Shown: positions 56,901 through 61,979 of the stretch, one piece after another
Layout of the letters: each line of letters starts with the position of its first letter
Position numbering within the stretch: position 1 is the stretch's first letter
Assembly: GCA_944474755.1 (NCBI GenBank)
Contig: OX104115.1
Location: 68,300,993 to 68,364,992, forward strand
Length of the DNA: 64,000 nucleotides
Origin: Limnoperna fortunei
Taxonomy: Eukaryota > Mollusca > Bivalvia > Mytilida > Modiolidae
Reading direction: 5' to 3'
The notes under the pieces: generated by a model
The model's database searches: none
Told to the model about the DNA's origin: nothing
What the model saw: only the letters and a program-made list of their open reading frames with translations
Translations under genes and position numbers: made by a program

Positions 56901-59137
56901 TGCCATTTTGATTTTCTGTGGTTTACCTTAAAATGATATGCATACATGGGGCAGAGATCGGGATACTTTTTTCATTGATGGGATTAGTGCCCTATGTTTA
57001 CAAAAGCAATGGGCACTTTTCAAATTCAATGGGCAGTTTGGCAAAATAAATGGGAACTAAAGCAGAATGTAGAATTGTAGGAAGATGTCACTTATCTTTC
57101 TGAGGCTAAAAGTGAGACGTGGTGATATAATAGGGAGTAGAGGGACAACAAGGAAAACTTGTACTGCGTGACTTTCTTTTAAGCACTTTAAATTATTAGG
57201 AATACAGTGTCATTGGAAGACAGAACAAAAAGACAGAACAAAAAAGGTTGTATTTACTTGTAAGTCGTCTCTTTGTAATATAAATACATTGTTATCACAT
57301 ATTTCCATAAATATTCATCATTACAATAAAAAGAATCAACTGTTGCAAAATTGTACAGTACAATAAATGTTAACTTATTATAAATACCCAAGTTGATTGA
57401 ATTATACATGACGCAGAAGTAAACACGACATCATTATTTGAACTATGCCCTATTGCAAATATTGAATCATTACAGATTGATATTCTGAATATAATTTTCC
57501 AAAATATTATTTTAAAGCTGTTTATATCTTTGAAATAATCAACCTTTTTGCCCACAACATTGAATATTTTCATATTACAAGTTTAAATTGAATAAAATAA
57601 ACCACGACCATCAGTCTTATTTTCAAACTCCGGCAAAGAGTTCATATTCTCTCTGGAGATTTATCATATTTGATGTACGGACTTTCAACTGGTTTCCGCT
57701 AGTGTTTTTGCACTACGCTCCATAAACACAGCATAAGTCAATGAGAACCAGTTCGATCAAAAATTATTTTGTCGCCTTAACTGTGTAAAGATGACACTGA
57801 CAAAAATACTACAAATACAATTTCTATGTATTTTTCTAGGACGAACATCATAGTCTTTAAATTTCTAGTGTGTGAGACTGTGCATCCACAATGCAATTTA
57901 ATGCTTTATTTTTTTGTTTTAATGGTAAAATAACACACTGCACGTCTGTTTCCCTATTTCTGCATAGATGAAGGTATTGATTGATTGATTGTTGCTTTAC
58001 ATACAGCAAGCATTCTTAACTTGAAAAACCCTTAAGCCTACTTTGCTGATATCTTAATAAACGTAATTGCAAAAATATGTTTTTGTCCTAAATTATCACT
58101 GGTAGGTATTGTTTTTTGGAAAGCCTTACACAAACTGTGGCCACTACTGCATTTTCTGGATAATAGGTTTAACTGTTATTTCCTCCTTAGAAATATAATG
58201 GGAAATACTTACAGAATAAAACTTGAACTTGAATCCTAGTATATTACACAACGTCTTAGGTTCATTGACATACTCTTTGAACATAGGAATGTAAAACTGG
58301 TCATGTTCAGGGTGATTTTCAAATGACTCCATCAGAATGTCTAACACACGGTTAGGGTCAAGGTCAAAGCAACCTACAAGGGAAGATAATGCAAAAAGAT
58401 TATCTCAATTGCTTCATTAAATATGATTAAGTCTAATAAAATGAATGAAAAGAGTGAACAGGTATGCGGTTCTGAGTGAGGGCTTCCAAACACAACAACC
58501 CAATAAATTACTTAAGAATATCTTTCCAAAATCCCCATACAAACCTTTCTGATCAGATGACTGTAAAAATCCAAAATACTCATGTCTTCCATTACCTTAA
58601 TTACTAGGTTATCATCCAGAAAAGTGAATCCACATGTTAATGGTCTGTTAACAAAATTTTCAACAGATTTTTGTTATATATGACGATTAAGGGTTTTGAA
58701 GACTGCTTTCAAATTTAACTGTGTAATGTACTCAATAATGAACACAAGCACTATTATCTAAAATAGTAATGTGCTGGTCTGGTCTGCTTGAGAAGAGTTG
58801 GGGAAAAAGAAATATTTTTGTACATGTCTATCGAACCAGATAAATATATACTGCAATTGAACATACTTCATCTAACAGTGACTATTCACATTGTATCTTG
58901 AAATAATTTTCAAATGCAAATCACAAATTTATGAAATCTAAATAATTATTGACAGATTACTTTGTTGTAACTAAATGTGTAAAATACTTCGGCAATGACT
59001 TACCAATCAAGGACTTTAAGTTTTCTATTACTTGTGATGGTGTGATCTTTTCAGTGATTTCCTGATTTAATTCCACAATAAGTTTTGCATAACCTTCATT
59101 TTCCTCTCGTAACAAATTAAACTTCATCTGTTTGTAA
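14862..59137 (-). CDS. THOC2: THO complex subunit 2 (THOC2), 34 exons, N-terminus outside the window
   Basis: THOC2 is the scaffold of the nuclear THO complex, which joins TREX to package nascent mRNA, aid export and limit R-loops. Joining the 34 exons, all with GT donors and AG acceptors, gives one unbroken frame of 1,469 codons plus TAA. Human THOC2 has about 1,590 residues, and the match starts near its residue 160. Strong matches run through exon w23, including [97 protein letters not shown] and [15 protein letters not shown]. The Thoc2 domain (PF11732 by family knowledge) falls about in-window residues 440-515 and the Tho2 domain (PF11262) about 690-1000. The C-terminal 450 residues are disordered: K/E-rich, then R/S-rich, as in other animals. 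Nothing suggests a pseudogene. Exon boundaries come from splice motifs and phase, not transcripts. Confidence 0.97.
15333..15915. mobile_element. hAT-like MITE, 583 bp
   Basis: The terminal inverted repeats are perfect over 13 bp: CAGGCTTTCAAGC at 15333 and GCTTGAAAGCCTG ending at 15915. TGAAGG flanks both ends directly (15327-15332 and 15916-15921), consistent with a target duplication. Both subterminal regions are full of aaataaggg / tttaggg motifs, typical of hAT ends. There is no coding capacity. It lies in the intron between THOC2 exons w34 and w33. Confidence 0.85.
15920..16440. repeat. 43 bp minisatellite with degenerate flanks
   Basis: The unit acagaccacaggttttcatc + acactgcctaccattaccgtttc repeats at 16041, 16084, 16127, 16170, 16213, 16256 and 16299, exactly every 43 bp. 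Diverged relatives (tactgtttccctgacttggg, followed by gattttataacaatg) extend on both sides. Because 43 is not a multiple of 3, the open frame at 15978-16325 cycles through three readings of the same unit. Confidence 0.93.
16485..16580 (-). CDS. THOC2: THOC2 exon w33
   Basis: It reads [20 protein letters not shown] and ends QVIKLKK. It is 96 bp, phase 0 at both ends, so it can be skipped without a frame change. Donor GTCAGTT. Confidence 0.88.
17262..18625 (+). mobile_element. Tandem-core element, family A, nearly complete
   Basis: It starts at caggctgtatcgctcacctg, with the first palindrome arm lost. About six units of about 180 bp follow, each with ccatccaaacaatattgcta, ttccattggttaac, and ttcccatagggtcc followed by tatgttaaactaagtcctg. 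The family 3' domain (ggccaagtttggttttaatt, then ggccaagtggtttcagag) sits near 18493-18532. The tail is gcggacgaacgcaaagtgat at about 18577-18596, ending agctcacctgaggtaagct. It lies in the w33-w32 intron. Confidence 0.8.
19045..19122 (-). CDS. THOC2: THOC2 exon w32
   Basis: It reads [20 protein letters not shown] and ends VVKVKK. It is 78 bp, phase 0-0. The [10 protein letters not shown] core parallels [10 protein letters not shown] (w34) and [10 protein letters not shown] (w33). Donor GTTAGT. Confidence 0.85.
20110..20207 (-). CDS. THOC2: THOC2 exon w31
   Basis: It reads [20 protein letters not shown] and continues [13 protein letters not shown]. The first two bases complete a codon begun in w30. 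Donor GTATGC at 20104-20109, acceptor CAG at 20208-20210. Confidence 0.83.
21086..21560. mobile_element. Long-TIR MITE with 9 bp target duplication, 475 bp
   Basis: Terminal inverted repeats of about 75-80 bp, with few mismatches, start CATCCTCACAAGTCAGGG and end with its complement. A perfect 9 bp direct repeat GTTTGATGT flanks it (21077-21085 and 21561-21569), as in Mutator-like elements. An inner hairpin with 17 bp arms (tttgattggctacatca) lies near 21431-21469. There is no open frame. Its right end is 10 bp from the w30 splice donor hexamer. Confidence 0.9.
21578..21641 (-). CDS. THOC2: THOC2 exon w30
   Basis: It reads [20 protein letters not shown], with a basic PKKRK patch that could be part of a nuclear-localisation signal. 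It is 64 bp; donor GTGAGT at 21572-21577, acceptor ATAG at 21642-21645. It lies between two MITEs. Confidence 0.87.
21760..22708. mobile_element. TA-flanked MITE, about 950 bp
   Basis: Inverted ends of about 46 bp match imperfectly: CTGTGCAAGTACTTAAAATC... at the left and the complement ...aaaaagtatttcacag at the right. Both carry the phrase tgggtatcaattttcgtgg or its complement. TA dinucleotides at 21758-21759 and 22709-22710 fit Tc1/mariner-type target duplication. The overlapping opposite open frames at 21726-22055 come from element DNA and are unsupported as genes. Confidence 0.75.
23315..23530 (+). repeat. Dispersed repeat, family F, copy 2
   Basis: It shares tttagccttttgtagcagct and caggctttctatattataac with 11600-11775. 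It sits in the intron between exons w30 and w29. Confidence 0.5.
23768..23830 (-). CDS. THOC2: THOC2 exon w29
   Basis: It reads [20 protein letters not shown] plus a final R, comparable to the HTPPPLSKSKE...RERSRERE stretch of vertebrate THOC2. It is 63 bp, phase 0-0, donor GTCAGT. Confidence 0.85.
24384..24600 (+). mobile_element. Family D element fragment
   Basis: It shares ggtcaaaggtcatcaaacat, accaaatatcaaaa, ctcaaaagatat and the tail ggacagactgatcacta...ggtgggcctt with the better copy at 25523-26055. The 5' palindrome is not present. Confidence 0.55.
25523..26055 (+). mobile_element. Family D tandem-core element
   Basis: It starts CTAGATATCAGCGAGATGG, where GAGATGG-TAC-CCATCTC is a palindrome. 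Three core units follow, each with ttaaggtcaaaggtgatcaa, ccacattccaaatatcaaaa and tcctacct. The phrase accttaagg recurs at 25731 and 25877 (146 bp), preceded by a shorter unit at 25595. It ends actgacagactgatcac...gtggcagggccc. Confidence 0.75.
26130..26365 (+). repeat. SINE-like dispersed repeat, copy 1
   Basis: It carries gtttacatggtgtttaacac, ttcagctatatcatggtgtc, cagtttgtattgggggagga, and the phrase cctggagaaaacccccgacc near 26219-26238. It ends in ccactcagccatccaggtcc. Four other copies lie at about 40328, 41083, 45918 and 46410. I cannot assign a SINE family or see a clear tRNA-type promoter. Confidence 0.65.
26760..27140 (+). mobile_element. Family E element, truncated copy
   Basis: It holds two core phrases gaggtcaaggtcaggtgaca and the complete 3' domain (gcaagtactcatcataagct...gccgccgccggattcccata). 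It ends in a hairpin at 27101-27135: outer arms GTCTCGCCT/AGGCGAGAC, inner arms GCGAC/GTCGC, loop TTTC. The 35 bases are the same as at 61825-61859. Confidence 0.75.
28064..28722 (+). mobile_element. Family E element, older copy
   Basis: The 5' end acaagtgtggacatagaaaa, followed by gtctcgcctg (28098-28107), matches that of the 60594 copy. About three diverged core units (gaggtcaaggtcaagtgaca at 28389) and the 3' domain follow. The terminal hairpin at 28681-28715 has several mismatches. Open frames at 28188-28497 lie inside it and are not genes. Confidence 0.7.
30031..30072. other. Short intronic hairpin
   Basis: The arms tgaaacaag (30033-30041) and cttgtttca (30062-30070) enclose gttgt/acaac (30045-30049 and 30054-30058), with loop CATA. 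It lies in the w29-w28 intron. Function unknown. Confidence 0.6.
30195..30275. ncRNA. Candidate pre-miRNA-like hairpin (or small inverted repeat)
   Basis: The left arm (agtgatagaaatttgtgtgc continuing to ctcttttgc, 30197-30225) pairs with the right arm (gcaaaagacatacaatttct continuing to atcact, 30248-30273). There are small bulges and a 22-base loop. Size and bulge pattern are like a microRNA precursor, but I recognise no known mature sequence. A degenerate MITE would look similar. Confidence 0.3.
30812..30850 (-). CDS. THOC2: THOC2 exon w28 (13-codon exon)
   Basis: It reads [13 protein letters not shown]. It is 39 bp, phase 0-0. Donor GTAGGT at 30806-30811 and acceptor TAG at 30851-30853. 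Long introns flank it on both sides (about 7 kb and 3.2 kb). Confidence 0.78.
30900..34050. other. Long THOC2 intron without recognisable content
   Basis: This very AT-rich stretch separates exons w28 and w27. I see no repeat family, RNA gene or supported coding region. The overlapping opposite open frames at 31284-31647 and those at 32605 and 33604 show no domain. Confidence 0.5.
34058..34098 (-). CDS. THOC2: THOC2 exon w27
   Basis: This 41 bp exon reads [14 protein letters not shown] (first codon split), equivalent to the KRRKID...P stretch of the vertebrate tail and a plausible nuclear-localisation signal. Donor GTTAGT at 34052-34057. Confidence 0.87.
34825..35258 (-). CDS. THOC2: THOC2 exon w26, K/E-rich tail
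   Basis: It is the largest exon (434 bp). About 90 residues are almost all K, E and D (for example [17 protein letters not shown]). They are followed by [20 protein letters not shown] and a His/Ser-rich end ([19 protein letters not shown]). It is expected to be disordered or a single charged helix. The polypurine strand gives long pyrimidine-coded open frames on the other strand, which I reject. Confidence 0.92.
35487..35700 (-). CDS. THOC2: THOC2 exon w25, K/E-rich tail
   Basis: It starts [20 protein letters not shown] and ends [14 protein letters not shown]. It is 214 bp, with acceptor CAG at 35701-35703 and donor GTAACG. The composition matches the KEKEKEKKEK region of vertebrate THOC2. 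Confidence 0.92.
36319..36424 (-). CDS. THOC2: THOC2 exon w24
   Basis: It reads [20 protein letters not shown] and [15 protein letters not shown], an Ala/Lys-rich linker after the folded body. Donor GTTTGT at 36313-36318, acceptor TTAG. Confidence 0.88.
37009..37075 (-). CDS. THOC2: THOC2 exon w23
   Basis: It reads [20 protein letters not shown]. Vertebrate THOC2 has YSGQLKSRKSYMIPENEFH here. It is 67 bp, donor GTAAGT. Confidence 0.94.
37117..38301. mobile_element. TA-flanked element with CAGTGAAAC-type termini, about 1.19 kb
   Basis: The inverted ends are aagtgaaacttctctaaacc (left) and the complement of ggtttagagaagtttcactg (right). TA flanks both (37115-37116 and 38302-38303). Subterminal ccggcca motifs lie at both sides. 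A 43-codon open frame at 37919-38050 (+) and a 68-codon one at 37532-37738 (-) are the only coding hints. I recognise neither, so it is probably a non-autonomous or decayed Tc1/mariner/pogo-type element. It is in the w23-w22 intron. Confidence 0.75.
39102..39415 (-). CDS. THOC2: THOC2 exon w22
   Basis: It is 314 bp, starting [12 protein letters not shown], with [36 protein letters not shown], and [15 protein letters not shown] at the end. It is the most conserved exon and closes the Tho2 domain. Donor GTAAGT overlaps the run of Gs after ATG. Confidence 0.97.
39935..40063 (-). CDS. THOC2: THOC2 exon w21
   Basis: It reads [40 protein letters not shown] and YEK. It is 129 bp, phase 0-0. Its donor GTTTGT is non-consensus at position +3, but the protein match supports it. 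Confidence 0.94.
40176..40287. mobile_element. Miniature inverted repeat, about 112 bp
   Basis: The inverted ends CAGGGTGCTGTTTCATAAAG and the complement of CTTTATGAAACGGCACCCAG match at about 18 of 19 positions. The middle is short and partly palindromic (taacgtgcacgtt). Target duplication is unclear. It is in the w21-w20 intron. Confidence 0.8.
40328..40470 (+). repeat. SINE-like dispersed repeat, copy 2
   Basis: It carries tttgtttgaatggtgtttaa, taccactttcagcaatattt and the 3' part cctgactgcagtgagactca...ccactctgccaccc-like end. The middle portion (the tattggggg / tggagaaaacc section) is missing. Confidence 0.6.
40739..40896 (-). CDS. THOC2: THOC2 exon w20
   Basis: It reads [40 protein letters not shown] and [12 protein letters not shown]. 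It is 158 bp, donor GTAAGT at 40733-40738. Near-identical to vertebrate THOC2. Confidence 0.97.
41083..41215 (+). repeat. SINE-like dispersed repeat, copy 3 (5' half)
   Basis: It carries gtttgtttgaatagtgtttt, acgccactttcaccaatttt, tcagctatatcatggcatcc and a G-run at 41151-41165, and stops after cctggagaaaacccagacct. Confidence 0.65.
41413..41554 (-). CDS. THOC2: THOC2 exon w19
   Basis: It reads [20 protein letters not shown] and [17 protein letters not shown], then QWFIS, a charged coiled-coil-like helix. It is 142 bp, donor GTAAGA. Confidence 0.96.
42683..42809 (-). CDS. THOC2: THOC2 exon w18
   Basis: It reads [20 protein letters not shown] and continues [20 protein letters not shown]. It is 127 bp, donor GTAAGG. 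It belongs to the start of the Tho2 domain. Confidence 0.96.
43230..43324 (-). CDS. THOC2: THOC2 exon w17
   Basis: It reads [20 protein letters not shown] and [12 protein letters not shown]. Vertebrate: ITSCEMVMAPVHE...VSKVWDDIS. Donor GTATGT, acceptor CAG. Confidence 0.94.
43991..44053 (-). CDS. THOC2: THOC2 exon w16
   Basis: It reads [20 protein letters not shown] plus K. It is 63 bp, phase 0-0. Donor GTAGAA is weak at +4 to +6, but the frame and homology (KYDELKKSEKG) hold. Confidence 0.92.
44946..45110 (-). CDS. THOC2: THOC2 exon w15
   Basis: It reads [40 protein letters not shown] and [15 protein letters not shown]. It is 165 bp, donor GTAAGT. Confidence 0.96.
45369..45548 (-). CDS. 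THOC2: THOC2 exon w14
   Basis: It reads [40 protein letters not shown] and ends [11 protein letters not shown]. It is 180 bp, phase 0-0, donor GTAAAT. Confidence 0.97.
45918..46182 (+). repeat. SINE-like dispersed repeat, copy 4 (full length)
   Basis: It carries tttgtttgaatagagtttaa, tgccgctctcattaattctt, attgggggaggacggaattc, attaagattgaagttgagta and ends ccactcaaccactgtgtccc. It defines a unit of about 260 bp, in the w14-w13 intron. Confidence 0.65.
46227..46344 (-). CDS. THOC2: THOC2 exon w13
   Basis: It reads [39 protein letters not shown]. It is 118 bp, donor GTAAAA. It is the end of the Thoc2 domain. Confidence 0.97.
46410..46800 (+). repeat. SINE-like dispersed repeat, copy 5, split by a 144 bp insert
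   Basis: The SINE-like sequence (gtttgtctgaaaagtctcta...ggaagatgggacgcacttgg) is interrupted at 46576-46719. The insert is flanked by a 20 bp direct repeat ttaaggttagagttgagcac (46556-46575 and 46720-46739). It contains two copies of ttgagatatccttatctcaa at about 46616 and 46646. Confidence 0.65.
47225..47321 (-). CDS. THOC2: THOC2 exon w12
   Basis: It reads [20 protein letters not shown] and [12 protein letters not shown]. It is 97 bp, donor GTCAGT, acceptor TTTGCAG. It is within the Thoc2 domain. Confidence 0.97.
48341..48421 (-). CDS. THOC2: THOC2 exon w11
   Basis: It reads [20 protein letters not shown] and NISLWLQ. It is 81 bp with phase-1 boundaries on both sides. Donor GTAAGT at 48335-48340. 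Confidence 0.96.
48759..48852 (-). CDS. THOC2: THOC2 exon w10
   Basis: It reads [20 protein letters not shown] and [12 protein letters not shown] chose the acceptor at 48853-48854 over a nearer CAG because the extra VLSQ matches the vertebrate ILSQ. Donor GTATCC is weak, but the phase requires it. Confidence 0.93.
49421..49505 (-). CDS. THOC2: THOC2 exon w9
   Basis: It reads [20 protein letters not shown] and SNPGVLFEY. It is 85 bp, donor GTAAGT at 49415-49420. Vertebrate: [20 protein letters not shown]. Confidence 0.97.
49908..50009 (-). CDS. THOC2: THOC2 exon w8
   Basis: It reads [20 protein letters not shown] and [13 protein letters not shown]. It is 102 bp, donor GTAAGT, acceptor TACAG. 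Confidence 0.96.
50492..50555 (+). mobile_element. Family D element, core-deleted copy
   Basis: The 5' palindrome (GAGATGG-CAT-CCATCTC at 50505-50521) is joined almost directly to the 3' end gtggcagggccc, with no core units. It lies in the w8-w7 intron. Confidence 0.65.
51354..51514 (-). CDS. THOC2: THOC2 exon w7
   Basis: It reads [40 protein letters not shown] and [14 protein letters not shown]. It is 161 bp, donor GTAATT. Vertebrate: [22 protein letters not shown]. Confidence 0.95.
51911..53640 (+). mobile_element. Tandem-core element, family C, complete
   Basis: The 5' palindrome has arms AGGCTCT/AGAGCCT, loop CT (51912-51927), followed by tcgctcacctg. Core units with the phrase ggggccataacccctataag lie about every 155 bp (52435-52750), and a 3' domain of about 500 bp occurs twice (about 52780-53050 and 53270-53570). 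The end is gacggacgacgacggacg, then a hairpin at 53607-53635 with arms AGCTCAC/GTGAGCT and TGGCC/GGCCA. It is in the w7-w6 intron. Confidence 0.85.
53714..53903 (-). CDS. THOC2: THOC2 exon w6
   Basis: It reads [40 protein letters not shown] and [20 protein letters not shown]. It is 190 bp, donor GTAAAA. It starts 74 bp from the family C element's end. Confidence 0.96.
54133..54305 (-). CDS. THOC2: THOC2 exon w5
   Basis: It reads [40 protein letters not shown] and [18 protein letters not shown]. It is 173 bp, donor GTAAGT. Less conserved than its neighbours, but collinear. Confidence 0.94.
54477..54745 (+). mobile_element. Family D element, single core unit
   Basis: The 5' palindrome GAGATGGTACCATCTC is perfect (54489-54504). 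One core unit (aggtcaaatttcaaggtcaa near 54530, ctacccacatgctaaatatt) and the 3' end with an (AC)n run at about 54665-54676 follow. Confidence 0.7.
54890..55090 (+). repeat. Repeat-like fragment of unknown family
   Basis: The phrases ggtgagcgacagacctgaaa, accaaatttcaagagaatgt and cccgtccgcccaacattcac resemble the terminal parts of the tandem-core elements here. I cannot delimit it. Confidence 0.35.
55485..55650. repeat. 68 bp tandem repeat, about 2.3 copies
   Basis: The phrase gctgcaagtctgttgatgat occurs at 55493 and 55560, with a variant at 55629 (steps 67 and 69). ttactttgacaactatagta lies between. It is just downstream of exon w4. Confidence 0.85.
55689..55832 (-). CDS. THOC2: THOC2 exon w4
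   Basis: It reads [40 protein letters not shown] and DEDVIIDV. It is 144 bp, phase 0-0, donor GTATGC. It corresponds to the EAKQIVRKLTMVVLS segment followed by a charged loop in vertebrates. Confidence 0.92.
56660..56746 (-). CDS. THOC2: THOC2 exon w3
   Basis: It reads [20 protein letters not shown] and VDLDLLYPH. It is 87 bp, phase 0-0, donor GTAAGT. Vertebrate: [20 protein letters not shown]. Confidence 0.96.
56760..58205. other. THOC2 intron, no recognisable content
   Basis: An (AAAT)n run lies at 56757-56774. I recognise no element or gene. The open frame at 57370-57573 (-) has no domain and no conserved neighbour. Confidence 0.5.
58213..58373 (-). CDS. THOC2: THOC2 exon w2
   Basis: It reads [38 protein letters not shown] and [14 protein letters not shown]. 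It is 161 bp, donor GTAAGT at 58207-58212, acceptor TGTAG. Confidence 0.97.
59004..59137 (-). CDS. THOC2: THOC2 exon w1 (most upstream in the window)
   Basis: After one base of a split codon it reads [19 protein letters not shown] and ends [11 protein letters not shown]. The ATG at 59127 is not the start codon, because the preceding YKQ is part of the conserved [16 protein letters not shown] segment. Acceptor ACAG, donor GTAAGT. Confidence 0.95.
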
Positions 59138-60187
59138 CTGTAAATTCATGTGCACATATTTATTTTGTTGTCTACTCCAGTGTCATTTGCAGAGGAGGAT
59201 TAATTGAAAAAAAAGCTTTTTGGAAATTATGACTGACTGAAAATGTAAAATTAACTGGCATGACTGCATTAAATTTAATTAAATATTATTAGTAAACATG
59301 GGGGTTAACTAAAACTTTTACCAAACAGTCAGATTTAGTTAACATCCAGGGCCTAATCTAGACGGCGAAATGGCGTTTTAAGTCGCCAAAAATTTTTGAA
59401 AATCGCTAAATGTCGCCGGTCATTTGATTTTCCGGCGAAGTGAAGTCGCCGTGAAAAAATCGATAAAAGGGAGACTACTCTAATAGACTTTGTTGTTGTT
59501 TACATGACATACAGTTAAAACAAAATGGTGACTTCCAAAAACAATGAAACGATACGATGTGTCAGCATATCCTAACGCGGTAGTGATAAATTGACATTAC
59601 AGCGACTTTGCTCATCATCAAATATGAAAATAAAACTAGGTTTTAATAGTCGATCATGTGAGAAAAGGTTATTACGATGTATTTCAGATCCACGAGGTTA
59701 AAATGCTTCGAGGAAACATCGAGTATGGCGGCGAGTGTTTTATTGAAAATTAAAACTATTTGTTCTGTTTAATTATTTTTCAAAAGGATATATTGGCTGA
59801 TTTAACCGTATTTTATTCGCTTTGTTTGACTGCGCGCTCATCAATCATGTTGATACCGACCATCGGCTTTGTTTAAAATCGTCAATCAAATATTAATAAA
59901 CAATTTTTAATGAGGCTGGCATTGCCAATAATTAGCCGTTAATTACATGATTTAGAGTTGGCTTGGGTGACATTGAGTAAGAGAATCTTGAGTTTCGAAT
60001 AATACGATGTTTTGACAACGGTTTAACACATGATAGGCTTGTTAATTTCAATCACTCAATTACAGTTAATTCAGAGATCAAATGAAAATGAAATGGTATA
60101 AAGTACCACCAATTAATGTTAACTTCAGAATCAAAAGTTTAGTTAAATGTAAATTAGTAACAAAACAATTGAACATTTGGAAAAATT

Positions 60188-60470
60188 ATGTCTTTGGCTA
60201 ACTGGTTGGGGGTTCAGTCCCCTGCAAAACCAATTCAGTCTCCAACTGCAAAACAAAACTTGAAAAGAAAAACTGATGATGAAAATGACAAAAATGAAAA
60301 ACCAAAAAAATTCTGTAAAGTTATGAGCCAAGATAATTTTGAATGGTACATACAAGACCAAAAAGGTCTATGGCACTGTGAAATATGTCGTTCAGCTAGA
60401 AAGGGCAATGCATATGCACTTGGCCACTCCATGCCAGCTAAAACAACTAACCATCAAAGACATACTGGCA
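60188..60470 (+). CDS. hAT transposase exon 1 (zinc-finger exon)
   Basis: It starts MSLANWLGVQSPAKPIQSP and contains FEWYIQDQKGLWHCEICRSA with C..C, then TTNHQRHTG with H..H, a BED/TTF-like DNA-binding finger. A basic stretch (KRKTDDENDKNEKPKK) precedes it. Donor GTAAGT at 60471-60476 in phase 1 joins exactly to exon 2. Confidence 0.85.
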
Positions 60471-60593
60471 GTAAGTAAAGTTCCTAAATTTTTTTTATAA
60501 AGGAATAAAGTCCCATTATAAATGAAATGAAATAAATATTACAATGAAATTTTGATTATGGAAATATCATTTGCACAAATTAATGTTAAATTG

Positions 60594-61864
60594 AACAAGT
60601 GTGGACACAGAAAAACGTCTCGCCTGAATTCCGCATCAGTAACGAAAATAAATTTCGTCATAAGCATTACGTAAATAGCATTAATTATGAGCAGCGGCCT
60701 GTATACCAATTATTGTCACCGTACTATGCATAGTTACAGAGGAACTGTCTTAATACAAAAACTTTAACGAAGTCGCTGAACCGTTAAATTGAGGTCAAGG
60801 TCAGGTGACACCTACCAGACAATCATTTACTATTCATCAGCAACCTATATACCAAATATTGTCATCCTACCATGCTTGGTTACAGGGGAACAGCAGTAAC
60901 CTAAAAACTTTAACGTAGTCACTGGACCGTGAAATTGAGGTCAAGGTCAAATGGCACCTACAAGACAGTCATGTACTATTCATCAGCAACCTATATACCA
61001 AATATTGTCATCCTACCATGTGTAGTTACAGAGGAACTGTCGTAACCCAAAAACTTTAACGTAGTCGCTGGACCGTGAAATTGAGGTCAAGGTCAGGTGA
61101 CACCTACCAGACAGTCATGTACTAGACATCAGCAACCTATACACCAAATATTGTCATCCTACCATGCGTAGTTACAGAGGAACTGTCGTAACCCAAAAAC
61201 TTTAACGTAGTCGCTGGACCGTGAAAATGAGGTCAAGGTCAGGTGACACCTACCAGACAGTCATGAACTAGTCATCAGCAACCTATATACCAAATATTGT
61301 CATCCTACCATGCGTGGTTACAGAGGAACTGTCGTAACCCAAAAACTTTAACGTAGTCGCTGGACCATGAAATTGAGGTCAAGGTCAGGTGACACCTACC
61401 AGACAGTCATGTACTAGTCATCAGCAACCTATATACCAAATATTGTCATCCTACCATGTGTGGTTACAGGGGAACTGTCGTAACCCAAAAACTTTAACGT
61501 AGTCGCTGGACCGTGAAATTGAGGTCAAGGTCAGGTGACACCTACCAGACAGTCATGTACTAGTCATCAGCAACCTATACACCAAATATTGTCATCCTAC
61601 CATGCGTAGTTACAGGGGAACTGTCGTAACCCAAAAACTTTAACGTAGCCGCTGGACCGTGAAATTGAGGTCAAGGTCAGGTGACAGGTGACTGACTGGC
61701 AAGTACTCATCATAAGCTACCTCTGGACCAAATTTGATGGACCTAGGGCTTGGGCTTACAAAGATATGAAGCAAGATGTCAAGTGTTTACGCCGCCGCCG
61801 TCGCCGCCGGATTCCCATACATATGTCTCGCCTCCAGCGACTTTCGTCGCAGGCGAGACAAAAA
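60594..61864 (+). mobile_element. Family E tandem-core element inside the transposase intron
   Basis: The 5' end is acaagtgtggacacagaaaa, then GTCTCGCCTG (60617-60626). The phrase gaggtcaaggtca occurs at 60791, 60937, 61083, 61229, 61375, 61521 and 61667, every step exactly 146 bp. The 3' domain has a GCC-repeat (about 61791-61810) and the perfect hairpin at 61825-61859 (arms GTCTCGCCT/AGGCGAGAC and GCGAC/GTCGC). The open frame at 61688-61870 lies in the element and is not a gene. Confidence 0.9.
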
Positions 61865-61979
61865 TACTGATTAAGAACAAAAGATAAAGTAGTCTTTCTA
61901 TGTGATTTATTGATGTACTCTTTTTATTAAAATATAAGTGAAAAATAAATCTTATACTATTTCTTTGTTTCTATTTTAG

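Noticed and set aside
59127..59137. ATG at the start of exon w1 as the THOC2 start codon
   Set aside because: The conserved residues YKQ and a proper acceptor lie directly upstream, and about 160 residues of the family N-terminus would be missing.
61688..61870. 60-codon open frame with an Arg run (RRRRRR)
   Set aside because: The Arg run is the GCC repeat of the family E 3' domain. The same frame recurs at 26977-27165 in another copy.
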